This document shows positions 36,283-46,152 of a stretch of DNA of 64,000 nt, piece after piece. Every line of letters begins with the position of its first letter. Position 1 is the first letter of the stretch. The stretch is from Candidatus Nanosynbacter sp. HMT-352 (lineage in GTDB: Bacteria > Patescibacteriota > Saccharimonadia > Saccharimonadales > Saccharimonadaceae). Location of the stretch: positions 434,001-498,000 of the forward strand of contig NZ_CP089520.1 in NCBI RefSeq assembly GCF_021222645.1, given 5' to 3'. The translations under genes and the position numbers were made by a program. The notes under the pieces are model-generated. The model worked only from the letters and a program-made list of their open reading frames with translations. It was not told where the DNA came from and searched no databases.

Positions 36283-38385
36283 TCAAATTTTCTCCAAGCG
36301 TGCGAACTCGACATTCAATTTCTTAATATTCCCATTGTCAAATCGAACCGTAACACTCAGCCCTTCGCTATCAATAATTTCCCCCGAACCAAAACTCGGA
36401 CTGCGAACTCGATCACCAACTTCCAAACCAATATCTTCCGAATAAAAATCAGGTTCTACGATCAGCTGAGCTGGCCTATCAACACCACCAGCTATCAAGC
36501 CCATCTCGTCCAAAAACCTCGATGGCATGTTATAGCCAATCTGACCAAATTGCGTCCGAGAACTAGCACAACTAACGAACAATTCTTCCCTCGCCCGAGT
36601 TACACCAACATAGCACAACCTGCGCTCCTCTTCGACGTCATCAGCATTGCCGCTATCAAACACTCTTGCGTGCGGCAAAATCCCCTCTTCCAGTCCCGCC
36701 AAAAAAACCACCGGAAACTCCAAGCCTTTAGCCGCATGAAGCGTCATGAGCGTCACTTGCTGATCGACAGTTGTGTCCGTCGAAGACATCAAAGCCATCT
36801 CTTCCAAAAACGTCGCCACATCAACGTAAGCCTTCGCTTCCGATAAAAGCACCCCGATATTTTCCATTCGCTCCTCAGCTTGCGGCGTTCCGTCGTTTAT
36901 AAAATCTTCATAGCCAGTACTTTTCATGATTTTTTCAATCAGTTCGGCTGGAGATCCGTCAATTTCCTGCTGCAAATCGTGCAATTTTTGACCAAACTCT
37001 AGCAACGGACGCTTTGCGCGCGTTGTCAAAGTATCCGCCTCCTCAACCGCCAGCAACCCGCTAATTATATCTTTCCCTGACGCGTCATTCCAGTCCAGAA
37101 ACTTAGAAATACTTACTGCTCCAACACCGCGTTTTGGCGTATTCACAATTCGCAAAAAACTAACTCGATCACTCGGCTGATATAACAATCGAAGATATGC
37201 CAATAGATCCTTAACGACCGCTCGATCCAAAAATCGCAGACCGCCGACGATTTTATACGGAATATAGCTCTGACGCAAGGCTCGCTCAATTGCGTAACTT
37301 TGCGCATTCGTTCGGTATAACACCGCCACGTCGCCGTATTGACGGCCGTTCGCAATTTGCGCCTGAATCTCATTCGCAATCGCTAAAGCCTCCTCAGACT
37401 CATTGTATAATTGCCATAATTTTGGCTCAATACCGTCGCCATTCGCCGTCCATAAATTTTTATCAGTTCTATGAATATTATGACTAATCAGCGCATTTGC
37501 CATATTCAAAATCGCGCCAGTCGAACGATAATTTTGCTCCAACTTAACCACCGTCGTGCCCGGAAAATCACGCTCAAAATTGAGAATATTAGTATAATCA
37601 GCCCCGCGAAAACTATAAATCGACTGAGCGTCATCACCAACCACACATAAATTGCGACGCGAATTCACCAGCAGCTTAATTAGCGCATACTGCACTGCAT
37701 TCGTGTCCTGATACTCGTCAATCAGAATATGCTCGAATTGCTGTTGCCATTTATGACGAATGTCTGGCTTATTTCTCAATAATTCCACGGTTTTTATCAA
37801 TAAATCGTCAAAATCCAAAGCCGAAGCATCTTTCAGAGCTTTTTCATAAGCAAAAAACAATTCAGCTATTTTTTGTTCTCTTGGACCGCGAGTCGAAGCG
37901 GAAAAATCCTCAGCATTTCGCATTTCATTTTTAGCGTTTGAAATAACCGAAAGTACAGCTCGAGGTTTAATGTCTTTATCCGTCAAGCCGCGAGCCTTCA
38001 TAATTTGCTTCATCAAGCTTATTTGGTCGTCGGTGTCGTAAATTAAGAATCGCTTGTTCAGGTCAATATTTTCACCATCCATCCGCAACATTCGCACGCA
38101 AATACTGTGAAAAGTTCCCATCCACGGCATAAATTGCCGATTTTCAGAATCTTCACCCAATATTTGCGCCAATCGCTGACGCATTTCCTTCGCAGCTTTA
38201 TTAGTAAATGTAACCGCCAATATTCGACTAGGAAATATTTTCAACTCGCCAATCAAATAGGCAATTCTATGGGTCAGAGTTTTAGTCTTTCCAGATCCAG
38301 CTCCAGCCAAAATCAACAGTGGCCCATCAGCGTGCGTCACCGCTCGAGCCTGCTCGCTATTTAATCCGTCAGTAAAATTAGACAT
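36283..38385 (-). CDS. pcrA: UvrD/PcrA-type superfamily 1 DNA helicase
   Basis: A 700-residue 3'-5' helicase for repair and replication restart. Motifs: Q/I GLNSEQARAV, Walker A AGAGSGKTKTLTHR, II LIDEYQDTN, III VVGDDAQSIYSFRGA, IV KLEQNYRST, V MTLHAAKGLEFPVVFLAG, VI EERRLCYVGVTRA. A Tudor-like C-terminus (VGDRVRSPSFGSGEII) matches PcrA/UvrD. TGA-TAAAAT ends 6 nt before the ATG and overlaps the stop codon of the gene before, giving pcrA a leaderless promoter inside the glycolytic operon. Confidence 0.95.
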   Translation of the reverse strand: MSNFTDGLNSEQARAVTHADGPLLILAGAGSGKTKTLTHRIAYLIGELKIFPSRILAVTFTNKAAKEMRQRLAQILGEDSENRQFMPWMGTFHSICVRMLRMDGENIDLNKRFLIYDTDDQISLMKQIMKARGLTDKDIKPRAVLSVISNAKNEMRNAEDFSASTRGPREQKIAELFFAYEKALKDASALDFDDLLIKTVELLRNKPDIRHKWQQQFEHILIDEYQDTNAVQYALIKLLVNSRRNLCVVGDDAQSIYSFRGADYTNILNFERDFPGTTVVKLEQNYRSTGAILNMANALISHNIHRTDKNLWTANGDGIEPKLWQLYNESEEALAIANEIQAQIANGRQYGDVAVLYRTNAQSYAIERALRQSYIPYKIVGGLRFLDRAVVKDLLAYLRLLYQPSDRVSFLRIVNTPKRGVGAVSISKFLDWNDASGKDIISGLLAVEEADTLTTRAKRPLLEFGQKLHDLQQEIDGSPAELIEKIMKSTGYEDFINDGTPQAEERMENIGVLLSEAKAYVDVATFLEEMALMSSTDTTVDQQVTLMTLHAAKGLEFPVVFLAGLEEGILPHARVFDSGNADDVEEERRLCYVGVTRAREELFVSCASSRTQFGQIGYNMPSRFLDEMGLIAGGVDRPAQLIVEPDFYSEDIGLEVGDRVRSPSFGSGEIIDSEGLSVTVRFDNGNIKKLNVEFARLEKI

Positions 38386-38389
38386 ATAT

Positions 38390-39640
38390 CTATTTTATCA
38401 GCAAAAAGTACGAAACAGCACCGCCAGCCATACCAATTGCCAAAAATAGAACAATAAGCAACGCTATTAGCAACCCAGATTTTTTCTTCTCTTTACCAGC
38501 TGAAGGTTTAACCTCCGTAGATACAGCATCAAACATCGGCGTCAACTCAGAATCCATGGCTTCTTTTTCAGGCAACTCGGAAGATTCGATTAAAGATCCA
38601 TCTACATCAGAAATCATCTCTTCATTGATACCCGCAGATTCAGGAACTCCAGACTCTTCAATCGCTATAATTTCAGGACTCAAGTCCATTGTCAAATCAG
38701 AAGTATTATTCAAGGAGCTCTCATCCATACTATAATTAGATAAATTAGCATTATACTGATGCTCCAGTTTCATCTTCTCAGAATCATCAGATACAGGTGT
38801 ATTCTCATCAATATCTACTTCAGGGTCAGCTGCGGCTTGACCAGTAGAACCAAGTGGCCGCTTCTCCACTTCAACATTAGCAATAAACGGAGACTCCAAT
38901 GGAATATCTATTGGCGCAGCAGAAGTTTCGCTATTATCTACGGCTAATGATTGCGCTATTCTATCTGTTAACGACACCTCTTCGATGGATGCATTCTCAA
39001 TTTCAGAAAAGACGGACTCGTCATGTACATCTTTAAGATCGGGAGTACTCTCAAACACACCAGACTCCGTATTTACGCTATGTATATTTACCTCTGGCTT
39101 AGAAGATTTACTACCCACACTGACTACATCAACTAGGTCCGTGGAAGGCTGGATTGATAAGCCGGTACGAGATGGCGCAGAAATGACAGGTTTCTGAGTA
39201 CCGTTACTAGATGAGGGCCTAACAACATCCATAAAACGACCAGTTGGGCGCTTTGCGATTATAGGCGAAGTTTTAGCCTCATTAGCCGCCGCACCAGAGG
39301 TTATACCGACTGATGAAGCAGACCCCTCCTTATTTACAGAACCATTATCCTCTTTATGCTGAATGTTGGAATCCAGAGATTCCTTTTTTGATTCAGCCTG
39401 AGAAATCAGCTGCGTAGAAGATAAAACAGAAGAGGTCGAAGTAGAGTTAGAGGAAGACGAAAACGGAGTTACAGGAGGCGCAAAGCTATCATTAACGACA
39501 CTTTCCTTTGCCGACTTATCCTCTGCAAAAACAGAAGACTCTTTGTCGACTTCACTAGCTATTGAAGATTCCTTTTCTTGCTGCTTGTTCATAAGAGAAC
39601 TCACCGCCCTATCCAACTCGTCAAAATCAATATCTGTCAT
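38390..39640 (-). CDS. hypothetical tail-anchored acidic Ser/Thr-rich protein
   Basis: A 416-residue protein, mostly disordered: rich in Ser, Glu, Asp and Val, no recognisable fold, and few aromatic residues. The C-terminus is KKKSGLLIALLIVLFLAIGM and onward, a single TM with four residues after it, so the long N-terminal part should be cytoplasmic (tail anchored). GGGGG lies 3 nt before the ATG. It sits between tpiA and pcrA, 14 and 4 nt away. Function unknown; it could be a scaffold in the cell or be displayed if the topology is reversed. Confidence 0.7.
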   Translation of the reverse strand: MTDIDFDELDRAVSSLMNKQQEKESSIASEVDKESSVFAEDKSAKESVVNDSFAPPVTPFSSSSNSTSTSSVLSSTQLISQAESKKESLDSNIQHKEDNGSVNKEGSASSVGITSGAAANEAKTSPIIAKRPTGRFMDVVRPSSSNGTQKPVISAPSRTGLSIQPSTDLVDVVSVGSKSSKPEVNIHSVNTESGVFESTPDLKDVHDESVFSEIENASIEEVSLTDRIAQSLAVDNSETSAAPIDIPLESPFIANVEVEKRPLGSTGQAAADPEVDIDENTPVSDDSEKMKLEHQYNANLSNYSMDESSLNNTSDLTMDLSPEIIAIEESGVPESAGINEEMISDVDGSLIESSELPEKEAMDSELTPMFDAVSTEVKPSAGKEKKKSGLLIALLIVLFLAIGMAGGAVSYFLLIK

Positions 39641-39654
39641 ATGCCCCCTATTTT

Positions 39655-40413
39655 TTAACCTTTATGTGCTTTTGAGATTATCTCCTTAAACTGATGTACA
39701 TCCAAACTAGCTGTACCAACCAACAAACCATCAAGTTCATCAATTGCCAAATAATCTACGGCATTCATTAGTGTAATACTGCCGCCATATACAATTCTCA
39801 CTGATTCTGCCGCTTTTTTACCATACAAGTGAGAAATATGTCGTCGAATCATCTGCGTAGCCTTTTTTACATCAGATACCCTAGCACTATCACCAGTACC
39901 GATTGCCCAAATCGGCTCATACGCGACAACTACCTCACCCAGTTCGTCCGCTGTCACGTTAGCCAGACCGCTAGTCAATTGATCAGCCAAAACATCCTTC
40001 GTTTCGCCAAGAGTTTTTTCTTGAATCGTCTCACCTACACATAGAACTGGATGAATACGATTTCGAATTGCCGCTTGAACTTTAAGTCGAATATCTTTTT
40101 CGCTTTCAATGAAAATATAGCGACGCTCCGAATGTCCAATCAATACATAATCGGCAATTCCACGAAGATGCGCTGCTGGAATTTCTCCTGTGTACGCGCC
40201 CGAATCTCGCCAATAGCAATTCTGAGCTGCCAACTTGGCGATCCGACGATTAATTTGCAAACTCAAACTCTGCAGTGTCAGAATAGTAGGCGCCAGCACC
40301 ACTTCAACATCCCTGTGCGAAGGTAGTGTATTCATTAGCTTATGCAAATATAAGCTAGCCTCCTGCATATTGAAGTTCATTTTCCAGTTACCGATGATTA
40401 ACTTTTTTCTCAT
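39655..40413 (-). CDS. tpiA: triosephosphate isomerase
   Basis: A 252-residue TIM barrel that interconverts dihydroxyacetone phosphate and glyceraldehyde 3-phosphate. Catalytic Lys in IGNWKMN, His in LIGHSERRYIF, Glu in VVAYEPIWAIGTG, and phosphate-binding VYGGSI and GLLVGTASL are intact. AAGGA precedes the ATG by 7 nt. It follows pgk by 24 nt. Confidence 0.97.
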   Translation of the reverse strand: MRKKLIIGNWKMNFNMQEASLYLHKLMNTLPSHRDVEVVLAPTILTLQSLSLQINRRIAKLAAQNCYWRDSGAYTGEIPAAHLRGIADYVLIGHSERRYIFIESEKDIRLKVQAAIRNRIHPVLCVGETIQEKTLGETKDVLADQLTSGLANVTADELGEVVVAYEPIWAIGTGDSARVSDVKKATQMIRRHISHLYGKKAAESVRIVYGGSITLMNAVDYLAIDELDGLLVGTASLDVHQFKEIISKAHKG

Positions 40414-40437
40414 GAGATAATCCTTATGCTTAGTTTA

Positions 40438-41676
40438 TCACCTCAAACCGTATACGTCTAGTAAACTTTCAATTCCGGGCAATTTTTTACCAGCCATCAG
40501 AGCCATACTAGCTCCGCCACCGGTAGAAACATGGGTAAAATTGGCACCATCATGTCCGTCCCATTTCAATATAAAATCAGCCGTATCTCCGCCGCCGACT
40601 ATTGAAATAACCCCTTTATTTTGAGCAATAGCTAGCGCCACTCGCGCTGAACCGATTGCAAAATTATCAATTTCAGCATAGCCCAGCGGACCATTCCAAA
40701 TAACCATCTTCGCGCCGGCCAGTATTTTCGTGAATTTCTCAATCGTCTGACTTCCAATATCCAGCGCCATATCTGATCTCTTTATTTTATCAATATTAAC
40801 TTCTTGACGAGGAAAATCTTTAGAAATCTCTGGCGCAACCGCCATATCAATCGGCAATACCAAAAAATCGTCAACATTCTCTACGCCAACCTTAGCCGCT
40901 GCCAAATCATAAATTTCCGCGACAACCTTTTCCATTCCTGACTCAAACACACTCTTACCGACATTAAATCCACGGCAATATAAAAACGTGTTTGACATGG
41001 CGCCACCAATTAAAATCCGATCCGCCTTTTTAATCAGACGCTTAATCAGTAATATTTTATCACTAACTTTCGCACCGCCAATAACCGCAACCAACGGACG
41101 TTTTGGCTTATTCATCGCCTCAGTGATAGTTACATATTCTTTTTCTAATAGTAATCCCGCTAGCCCCGGAACGCACAATGTAATCGCATGAGTGCTGGCA
41201 TGCGCCCTGTGTGCGACCGCAAATCCGTCCTGCACAAAATAATCTGCTCGGACAGCGCGCTGAATTGACTTGGCAAATGTTAAATCATTAGCCTCCTCCT
41301 CGTCATAAAAGCGTAAATTCTCCAACATAAGAATACTGCCTCGTGGCGCGCGGCGAACAGCTTGATGAACAGCTTCGCCCACGCAATCATCCAGCAATTC
41401 CACCGGACGGCCCAACAACTTGGATAGGTGATCTGCGACAACTTTCAAGCTAAACTTAGGATCATTACCTTTTGGTCGCCCCAAATGAGACATGATAACA
41501 ATCTTGCAATTCTGCTCCAGCAAATATCGAAGCGTGGGCAGCGAAGCGCGAATTCTTAGATCATCAGAAATCTGACCGCGCTTTGTTAGTGGCACATTAT
41601 AATCTGCTCGCAGAAGAATAGTTTTTCCACGTAGATCGACATCACGAATCGTTTGCTTCGGAAATTTTCTGCCCAC
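40438..41676 (-). CDS. pgk: phosphoglycerate kinase
   Basis: A 412-residue enzyme making ATP from 1,3-bisphosphoglycerate. LLRADYNVPL, IVMSHLGRPKG, VAVIGGAKVSDKI, VIWNGPLGY and SIVGGGDTADFI are present. GTG start, AAGGAG 6-7 nt upstream. Between pyk (11 nt) and tpiA (24 nt): lower glycolysis as one operon. Confidence 0.97.
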   Translation of the reverse strand: MGRKFPKQTIRDVDLRGKTILLRADYNVPLTKRGQISDDLRIRASLPTLRYLLEQNCKIVIMSHLGRPKGNDPKFSLKVVADHLSKLLGRPVELLDDCVGEAVHQAVRRAPRGSILMLENLRFYDEEEANDLTFAKSIQRAVRADYFVQDGFAVAHRAHASTHAITLCVPGLAGLLLEKEYVTITEAMNKPKRPLVAVIGGAKVSDKILLIKRLIKKADRILIGGAMSNTFLYCRGFNVGKSVFESGMEKVVAEIYDLAAAKVGVENVDDFLVLPIDMAVAPEISKDFPRQEVNIDKIKRSDMALDIGSQTIEKFTKILAGAKMVIWNGPLGYAEIDNFAIGSARVALAIAQNKGVISIVGGGDTADFILKWDGHDGANFTHVSTGGGASMALMAGKKLPGIESLLDVYGLR

Positions 41677-41687
41677 CCAACTTCTCC

Positions 41688-43109
41688 TTACGACAACGTC
41701 TTAATTTGAATGTTGTCAGTTCTTCCCGGTTCTGGATGATGACCACTCACCAATACAACAGTAACTGGATCTTCACCAAAGTAACCCTCTTGCTTCAATT
41801 CTTCAGCAAGCTTAGCTGCGGCGCCCGAATCATTTGGCCGAACATACGGACGAGAAGCGTAGTTTAACGCTAATTTTTGCGCAGTCTTCACGTTTTCTGT
41901 TACGCAAACAATTGGTAAGTTCGGACGATATGCACCAACATTTACCGCGGTAGCACCGGTGTGAGTTTCTGCAATAATTGCCCTAGCCTTAATTCTTCGC
42001 GCTAATTGCGCAGCAGTATAGCTCAAAATTGCATCAGTTTTTTCACGCATTTCAGTCTTCTCAACCAGCATGACTTCGCTATGCTCTTGAGTGTAAGAGA
42101 TTGTCTTGCGCATTGCCCGAACAGTCTCAATAGGATATTTACCGTTGGCGGTCTCATCAGATAACATAACCACATCAGCACCCTGAATCACAGCGTTAGC
42201 GACGTCGCTTACTTCAGCACGACTAGGCTCTGGGTTGTCAACCATACTACCCATCATCTGAGTGGCAACAATCACCAGCTTACAGTACTTGCGACACAAG
42301 GCGATAATTCTACGCTGCATAACTGGGACAATTTCCGCGCCAGCTTCCACAGCCAAGTCGCCGCGAGCAACCATAACGCCATCACTAGCCTTAACAATCT
42401 CTTCCAGGTTTTCTGGATCAATAGCAGATTTTGTTTCAATCTTAGCAATAATGTCAGCCGTCGAACCCAGCTCCACCATACGGCGCCTTAGGTCGTTAAT
42501 ATCGTCAGCTTTTTGCACAAAACTTAGCGCAACATAATCAAGATCCTGATTTGCACCCCACTCCAAATCCGCAATGTCTTTTTGAGTAAGAATATCTCCA
42601 CCAAAGTCTGTATCAGGCAGGTTCAACCCCTTGCGACTCATTAAGAAGCCGTCGTTCTGAACTTCTATGCGAATTGCAGTTGGGCTAGCTATTTCTCGTA
42701 CAATCGTCTTAATCTTTCCATCAAATATGTAAAGTGGCTCGCCAACTTTCATTTTCTCCGCCAGATTATATTGAACAGGCAAATTAAAACTACCGTCATG
42801 CTCAGCAATTTCTGAGTCCAAAACTAACATATCACCAGCCTTAACATTCAACATGTTATCTTTTAGAACACCTAGGCGAATCTTTGGACCCTGCAAATCC
42901 TGTAAAATCGCCACAGGCTTCCCTAATTGCTCACTAGCCGTACGCACCCAATTGATCTGTTCAACTCTCTCTTCATTGGCGCCATGGCTAAAATTCATAC
43001 GGATGCCGTTAACACCAGCCTCCAACAATTGGTAGACCTTTTCCTGGCTGAACGTTGCTGGCCCAATTGTTGCTAATATTTTTGTTCGTTTAAATATATT
43101 ATTGCTCAT
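41688..43109 (-). CDS. pyk: pyruvate kinase
   Basis: A 473-residue glycolytic enzyme. RTKILATIGPAT, RMNFSHG, ILQDLQGPKIRLG, IIAKIETKSAID (catalytic Lys), MVARGDLAVE and the B and C domains are complete. It has the leaderless TATAAT arrangement (7 nt before the ATG) and heads the pyk-pgk-tpiA-hypothetical-pcrA operon. Confidence 0.97.
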   Translation of the reverse strand: MSNNIFKRTKILATIGPATFSQEKVYQLLEAGVNGIRMNFSHGANEERVEQINWVRTASEQLGKPVAILQDLQGPKIRLGVLKDNMLNVKAGDMLVLDSEIAEHDGSFNLPVQYNLAEKMKVGEPLYIFDGKIKTIVREIASPTAIRIEVQNDGFLMSRKGLNLPDTDFGGDILTQKDIADLEWGANQDLDYVALSFVQKADDINDLRRRMVELGSTADIIAKIETKSAIDPENLEEIVKASDGVMVARGDLAVEAGAEIVPVMQRRIIALCRKYCKLVIVATQMMGSMVDNPEPSRAEVSDVANAVIQGADVVMLSDETANGKYPIETVRAMRKTISYTQEHSEVMLVEKTEMREKTDAILSYTAAQLARRIKARAIIAETHTGATAVNVGAYRPNLPIVCVTENVKTAQKLALNYASRPYVRPNDSGAAAKLAEELKQEGYFGEDPVTVVLVSGHHPEPGRTDNIQIKTLS

Positions 43110-43242
43110 TTTTTAAATTATACCACGAAATAACAGTGATGAAAAATGGCACCAAGAAGACTTGTAATACTTATTTAATGCCAAGATTTGTATTAATCAA
43201 AACTAGCTTACCCATTTCCTTAATGCTAGAATATAAAATATT

Positions 43243-43545
43243 ATGCCAGAAATAGATAAATACATTATCTCAAAAATTTTGTTCTTTATTTTCGGATCAA
43301 CTACTGTAATTATTTTCTTTTTATTCTATACAGGAGTATTTGTAAATATTGTTGGGTCCATAGAAGCTGCAATTATGATATATTGCATAAATACCGCCCT
43401 GCTAATACCCGTAACAATCTGGTATGCAATCGAGCGCTCACATAAAACGAAATATAAGGAGAGTGATATACTTGAAGCCTATTCCGAAATGACGCCTCAG
43501 GCTGATGATGAGTCCACTACCAAAGAAACTACGAAACGACAATGA
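43243..43545 (+). CDS. hypothetical two-TM membrane protein, 100 aa
   Basis: Not recognised. Two hydrophobic segments (about 9-33, ILFFIFGSTTVIIFFLFYTG, and 38-62) and a polar C-terminus (SDILEAYSEMTPQADDESTTKETTKRQ). TGC-TAGAAT lies 10 nt before the ATG and TATAAA 5 nt before it. The stop lies in the A-run of the tRNA-Glu terminator on the other strand. Confidence 0.6.
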   Translation: MPEIDKYIISKILFFIFGSTTVIIFFLFYTGVFVNIVGSIEAAIMIYCINTALLIPVTIWYAIERSHKTKYKESDILEAYSEMTPQADDESTTKETTKRQ

Positions 43546-43571
43546 AAAAAGCTCGCCACAATAAGCGAGCT
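43545..43571 (-). terminator. intrinsic terminator of tRNA-Glu
   Basis: AGCTCGC/GCGAGCT 7-bp stem with an 8-nt loop; on the minus strand it is followed by TTTTTT. It could also end the small membrane protein transcript from the other side, with a poorer tail. Confidence 0.8.
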
Positions 43572-43588
43572 ATTCTAAAAAATCTTTA

Positions 43589-43663
43589 TGGTGACCTTAC
43601 CGGGAATCGAACCCGGATTGCCAGGATGAAAACCTGGTGTCCTAACCGTTAGACGATAAGGCC
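43589..43663 (-). tRNA. tRNA-Glu (TTC)
   Basis: Complete cloverleaf of 75 nt with acceptor GGCCTTA/TAAGGTC, anticodon loop TTTTCAT giving TTC, TTCGATT T-loop and encoded CCA. U34 would be a substrate of MnmA from this window. Promoter TAGACA-17-TATGAT upstream. Confidence 0.97.
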
Positions 43664-43675
43664 ACGACTTCAGAT

Positions 43676-43704
43676 ATCATAACAAATTATTGTCGAATTG
43701 TCTA
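43676..43704 (-). promoter_or_regulatory. tRNA-Glu promoter
   Basis: Minus strand: TAGACA (43704-43699), 17-nt spacer, TATGAT (43681-43676), 12 nt before the mature 5' end. Confidence 0.6.
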
Positions 43705-43754
43705 TAGCAAATCAGACACTTCTCCGCCGCCATCTGTTAATGTATAATATTTCC

Positions 43755-43970
43755 ATGACAAAGCAGAAGAAAAAGCGCAATAAAAAATATTCTGGGATGG
43801 ACGCAACATCTCAGCGACCAAAAGTAACAAGGATTACGGCGACGAATCGCTCCAAATTATCTCAATGGTTTTTTGATCGAAAAAAGCTCATTCGTACCAT
43901 TGGCATGGCGGGGCTCGTTATAATCGCCTTAGTTATCGTTATTTCTGGAATATTGAGCCTGTTTCATTAA
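43755..43970 (+). CDS. hypothetical small single-TM protein, 71 aa
   Basis: Not recognised. Highly basic N-terminal half (MTKQKKKRNKKYSGMD, FDRKKLIRTIG) and one C-terminal TM (MAGLVIIALVIVISGILSLF). ATG 43755 is chosen because TATAAT ends 6 nt upstream; a longer frame to 43698 would include the promoter. The stop overlaps the stop of the sensor kinase gene on the other strand by 4 nt. Confidence 0.65.
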   Translation: MTKQKKKRNKKYSGMDATSQRPKVTRITATNRSKLSQWFFDRKKLIRTIGMAGLVIIALVIVISGILSLFH

Positions 43971-46126
43971 CGAACCGGTAGCTTAAATCCAAAGGTACTA
44001 CCTTTTCCTTCTTCTGATTCAAAGATCATTTCGCCATCGTGCGACAAGATAACTTTCCTCGCCAAAAATAAGCCAACGCCAGTGCCATCTGGTCGCTTTT
44101 TCCTAGCGTTTGTACCACGGAAGAATTTGCCAAACAAATTTGCTTGCTCCGATTTTGGCACACCAATTCCCGAATCTTTCACTGTAAATTCGATCATGTC
44201 GTTATTATTTTTTAGAGAAATTATCACTTTTTTATGAGGATCTGAATAATAAATGGCGTTGTCAATCATATTTAGTATAACTTGACGAATCTTTTCGGAA
44301 TCGGCCACAATCAATGGAACTTTTTTATCAATCTTTAGATTCATCTCGACAGATCTCTGATCTGCCACAACCTTAAGTAAAGCAACTTCATCCCGAAGAA
44401 TTTGAGCAATATCTATCTTCTGTTTATCAATATTAAATTTGCCAGTTTGAAGCCTAGAAACGTTGAGAAAATCATTTATCAGCCTCACCATACGCTCACT
44501 CGAAGAAAATGCCTCCCTAAGAACCGCACGTTGCGTTGGCGTAATCTTTCCCAAATCGCCCTCCAGCATCATATCCAGATAACCTTTTATACTAGTCAAC
44601 GGCGTTCTTAATTGATGTGAAGCCATAGAAATAAATTCATTCTTCGCCTCGTCTAACCTTTGAAGCTGACGATTGCTAAATCTCAATTCTTTAGTCGCTT
44701 CGTCAATCTTGCGTTGCAAACTCTTATTCAATTCATTAATCTCTTCCAGCGACAAAGAGTTTCGAATCGACACCGCCAATTCCCCGGCAATCGATTCCAG
44801 CATTTCAATATCGCGAGAACTATAGCCTAAACTCTTATGCTCACCCAGAAATAGAATTCCCGTTTCTTGATTTTGATACAATAGCGGCATAACGATTTTC
44901 GTACGATGAATATCCAAAAGTTTCTTCAGCTCTGGATCTTTTACTTGATTCGCCAAAATAACTTCCGGAAAACTACAGTTTTTATAATAGTAATCCATGA
45001 TACTACGAATATCTTCCTCAACAACAGCTATTCGTCGCCGACCCGCCCGGCCATATATTCCTTTTTCTGGAATACAAAACGCCACTTTTTCAGCTTTTAG
45101 AGAGCTTGCTATGTAGCTGCTAATGCGTCGAGTCAATAGCTGCAAATCCGCCGTATATGTCAATATTTTACTGATCTCACGAGTAAAAGTGTCAGCATCG
45201 TATTCTCCGTAGTAAAAAACCCTATCCGTAAACTTATCAAAAAATCTCTTCACGGGCTGATATGTGACCGCCAAAACCATAGCCAAAATCATATTCATAA
45301 GATTTACATGACTATCGATCGTAAGGCTACGCTGAAAAACTACAATTGAAATGATATATGCAGAAATTATATAAACAACAGCCAATGCGATTAGTAGTAG
45401 CATATACGAGACACTTCGAGCTACCGCCATCTTTACATCCATTAATCGATATCTGACTATGCTATACATAATTGCAAATAAGAAAATAATCGTAGCAACT
45501 GGACCGACCCATACGTATCGATAATCGCCAAGCGCCGGAAGCAATAAGTCCACTGCAAACCCGGGAATACTACATATCAATAAACCAATCATATAGATAG
45601 CGACTTGCTTGCGTCGAATAGAATCCGACTTTTTCCACGCAACATAGCCAAACCACATAGAAATTAGAAAGAATACCAAGAAAAAAGTTGCAAAAATAAC
45701 ATAGTGGATTGCATGGATCGGAATCTGCGAGAAATCTACTGGTGTATTAACCTCCGAGACATTAATTATAAACTCAGGAACTAAAATGATATATAGCGAA
45801 AAAATCGTTATTAGTATACTAGACGCGTAGATAAAACTCTTCGTTGATTTTGTCGATGGAAGAAACGACTTCGTAGTAAAAATAGCCAACGCAGGACAAA
45901 AAATAGCTGAAGCGACATAAAACCACCTAGACGCAGTGTCCAGCATCACACTATTGTCTGCCAAAGAAAACACCTCAAGTCCAGCTGACCACACAGCCAA
46001 ACATAGACAAACCAGAAAAAACCAATGCTTCGCATCATGATGACGCTTCGACTTTTTAAGTACGAGTACGCCCAAAATTAGCGCCATCAACGCAACCAAT
46101 CCTAGTACTAATGCTCGTACCATCAT
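43967..46126 (-). CDS. membrane sensor histidine kinase with GAF domain
   Basis: A 719-residue kinase. Eight or so TM segments (about 1-290, 7TM-type input), a GAF-like domain (about 330-460, LLYQNQETGILFLGEHKSLGYS), HisKA with the phosphoacceptor in MASHQLRTPLTSIKGYL, and HATPase_c with N-box NMIDNAIYYS, G1 DSGIGVP and G2 GTGVGLFLARKV. Stimulus unknown. TGC-TATAAT lies 10 nt before the ATG. A lone receiver protein is at 47546, separated by one gene on the other strand; pairing is likely but not shown. Confidence 0.93.
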   Translation of the reverse strand: MMVRALVLGLVALMALILGVLVLKKSKRHHDAKHWFFLVCLCLAVWSAGLEVFSLADNSVMLDTASRWFYVASAIFCPALAIFTTKSFLPSTKSTKSFIYASSILITIFSLYIILVPEFIINVSEVNTPVDFSQIPIHAIHYVIFATFFLVFFLISMWFGYVAWKKSDSIRRKQVAIYMIGLLICSIPGFAVDLLLPALGDYRYVWVGPVATIIFLFAIMYSIVRYRLMDVKMAVARSVSYMLLLIALAVVYIISAYIISIVVFQRSLTIDSHVNLMNMILAMVLAVTYQPVKRFFDKFTDRVFYYGEYDADTFTREISKILTYTADLQLLTRRISSYIASSLKAEKVAFCIPEKGIYGRAGRRRIAVVEEDIRSIMDYYYKNCSFPEVILANQVKDPELKKLLDIHRTKIVMPLLYQNQETGILFLGEHKSLGYSSRDIEMLESIAGELAVSIRNSLSLEEINELNKSLQRKIDEATKELRFSNRQLQRLDEAKNEFISMASHQLRTPLTSIKGYLDMMLEGDLGKITPTQRAVLREAFSSSERMVRLINDFLNVSRLQTGKFNIDKQKIDIAQILRDEVALLKVVADQRSVEMNLKIDKKVPLIVADSEKIRQVILNMIDNAIYYSDPHKKVIISLKNNNDMIEFTVKDSGIGVPKSEQANLFGKFFRGTNARKKRPDGTGVGLFLARKVILSHDGEMIFESEEGKGSTFGFKLPVR

Positions 46127-46152
46127 ACTAATGCTTATTATAGCATTTAATT

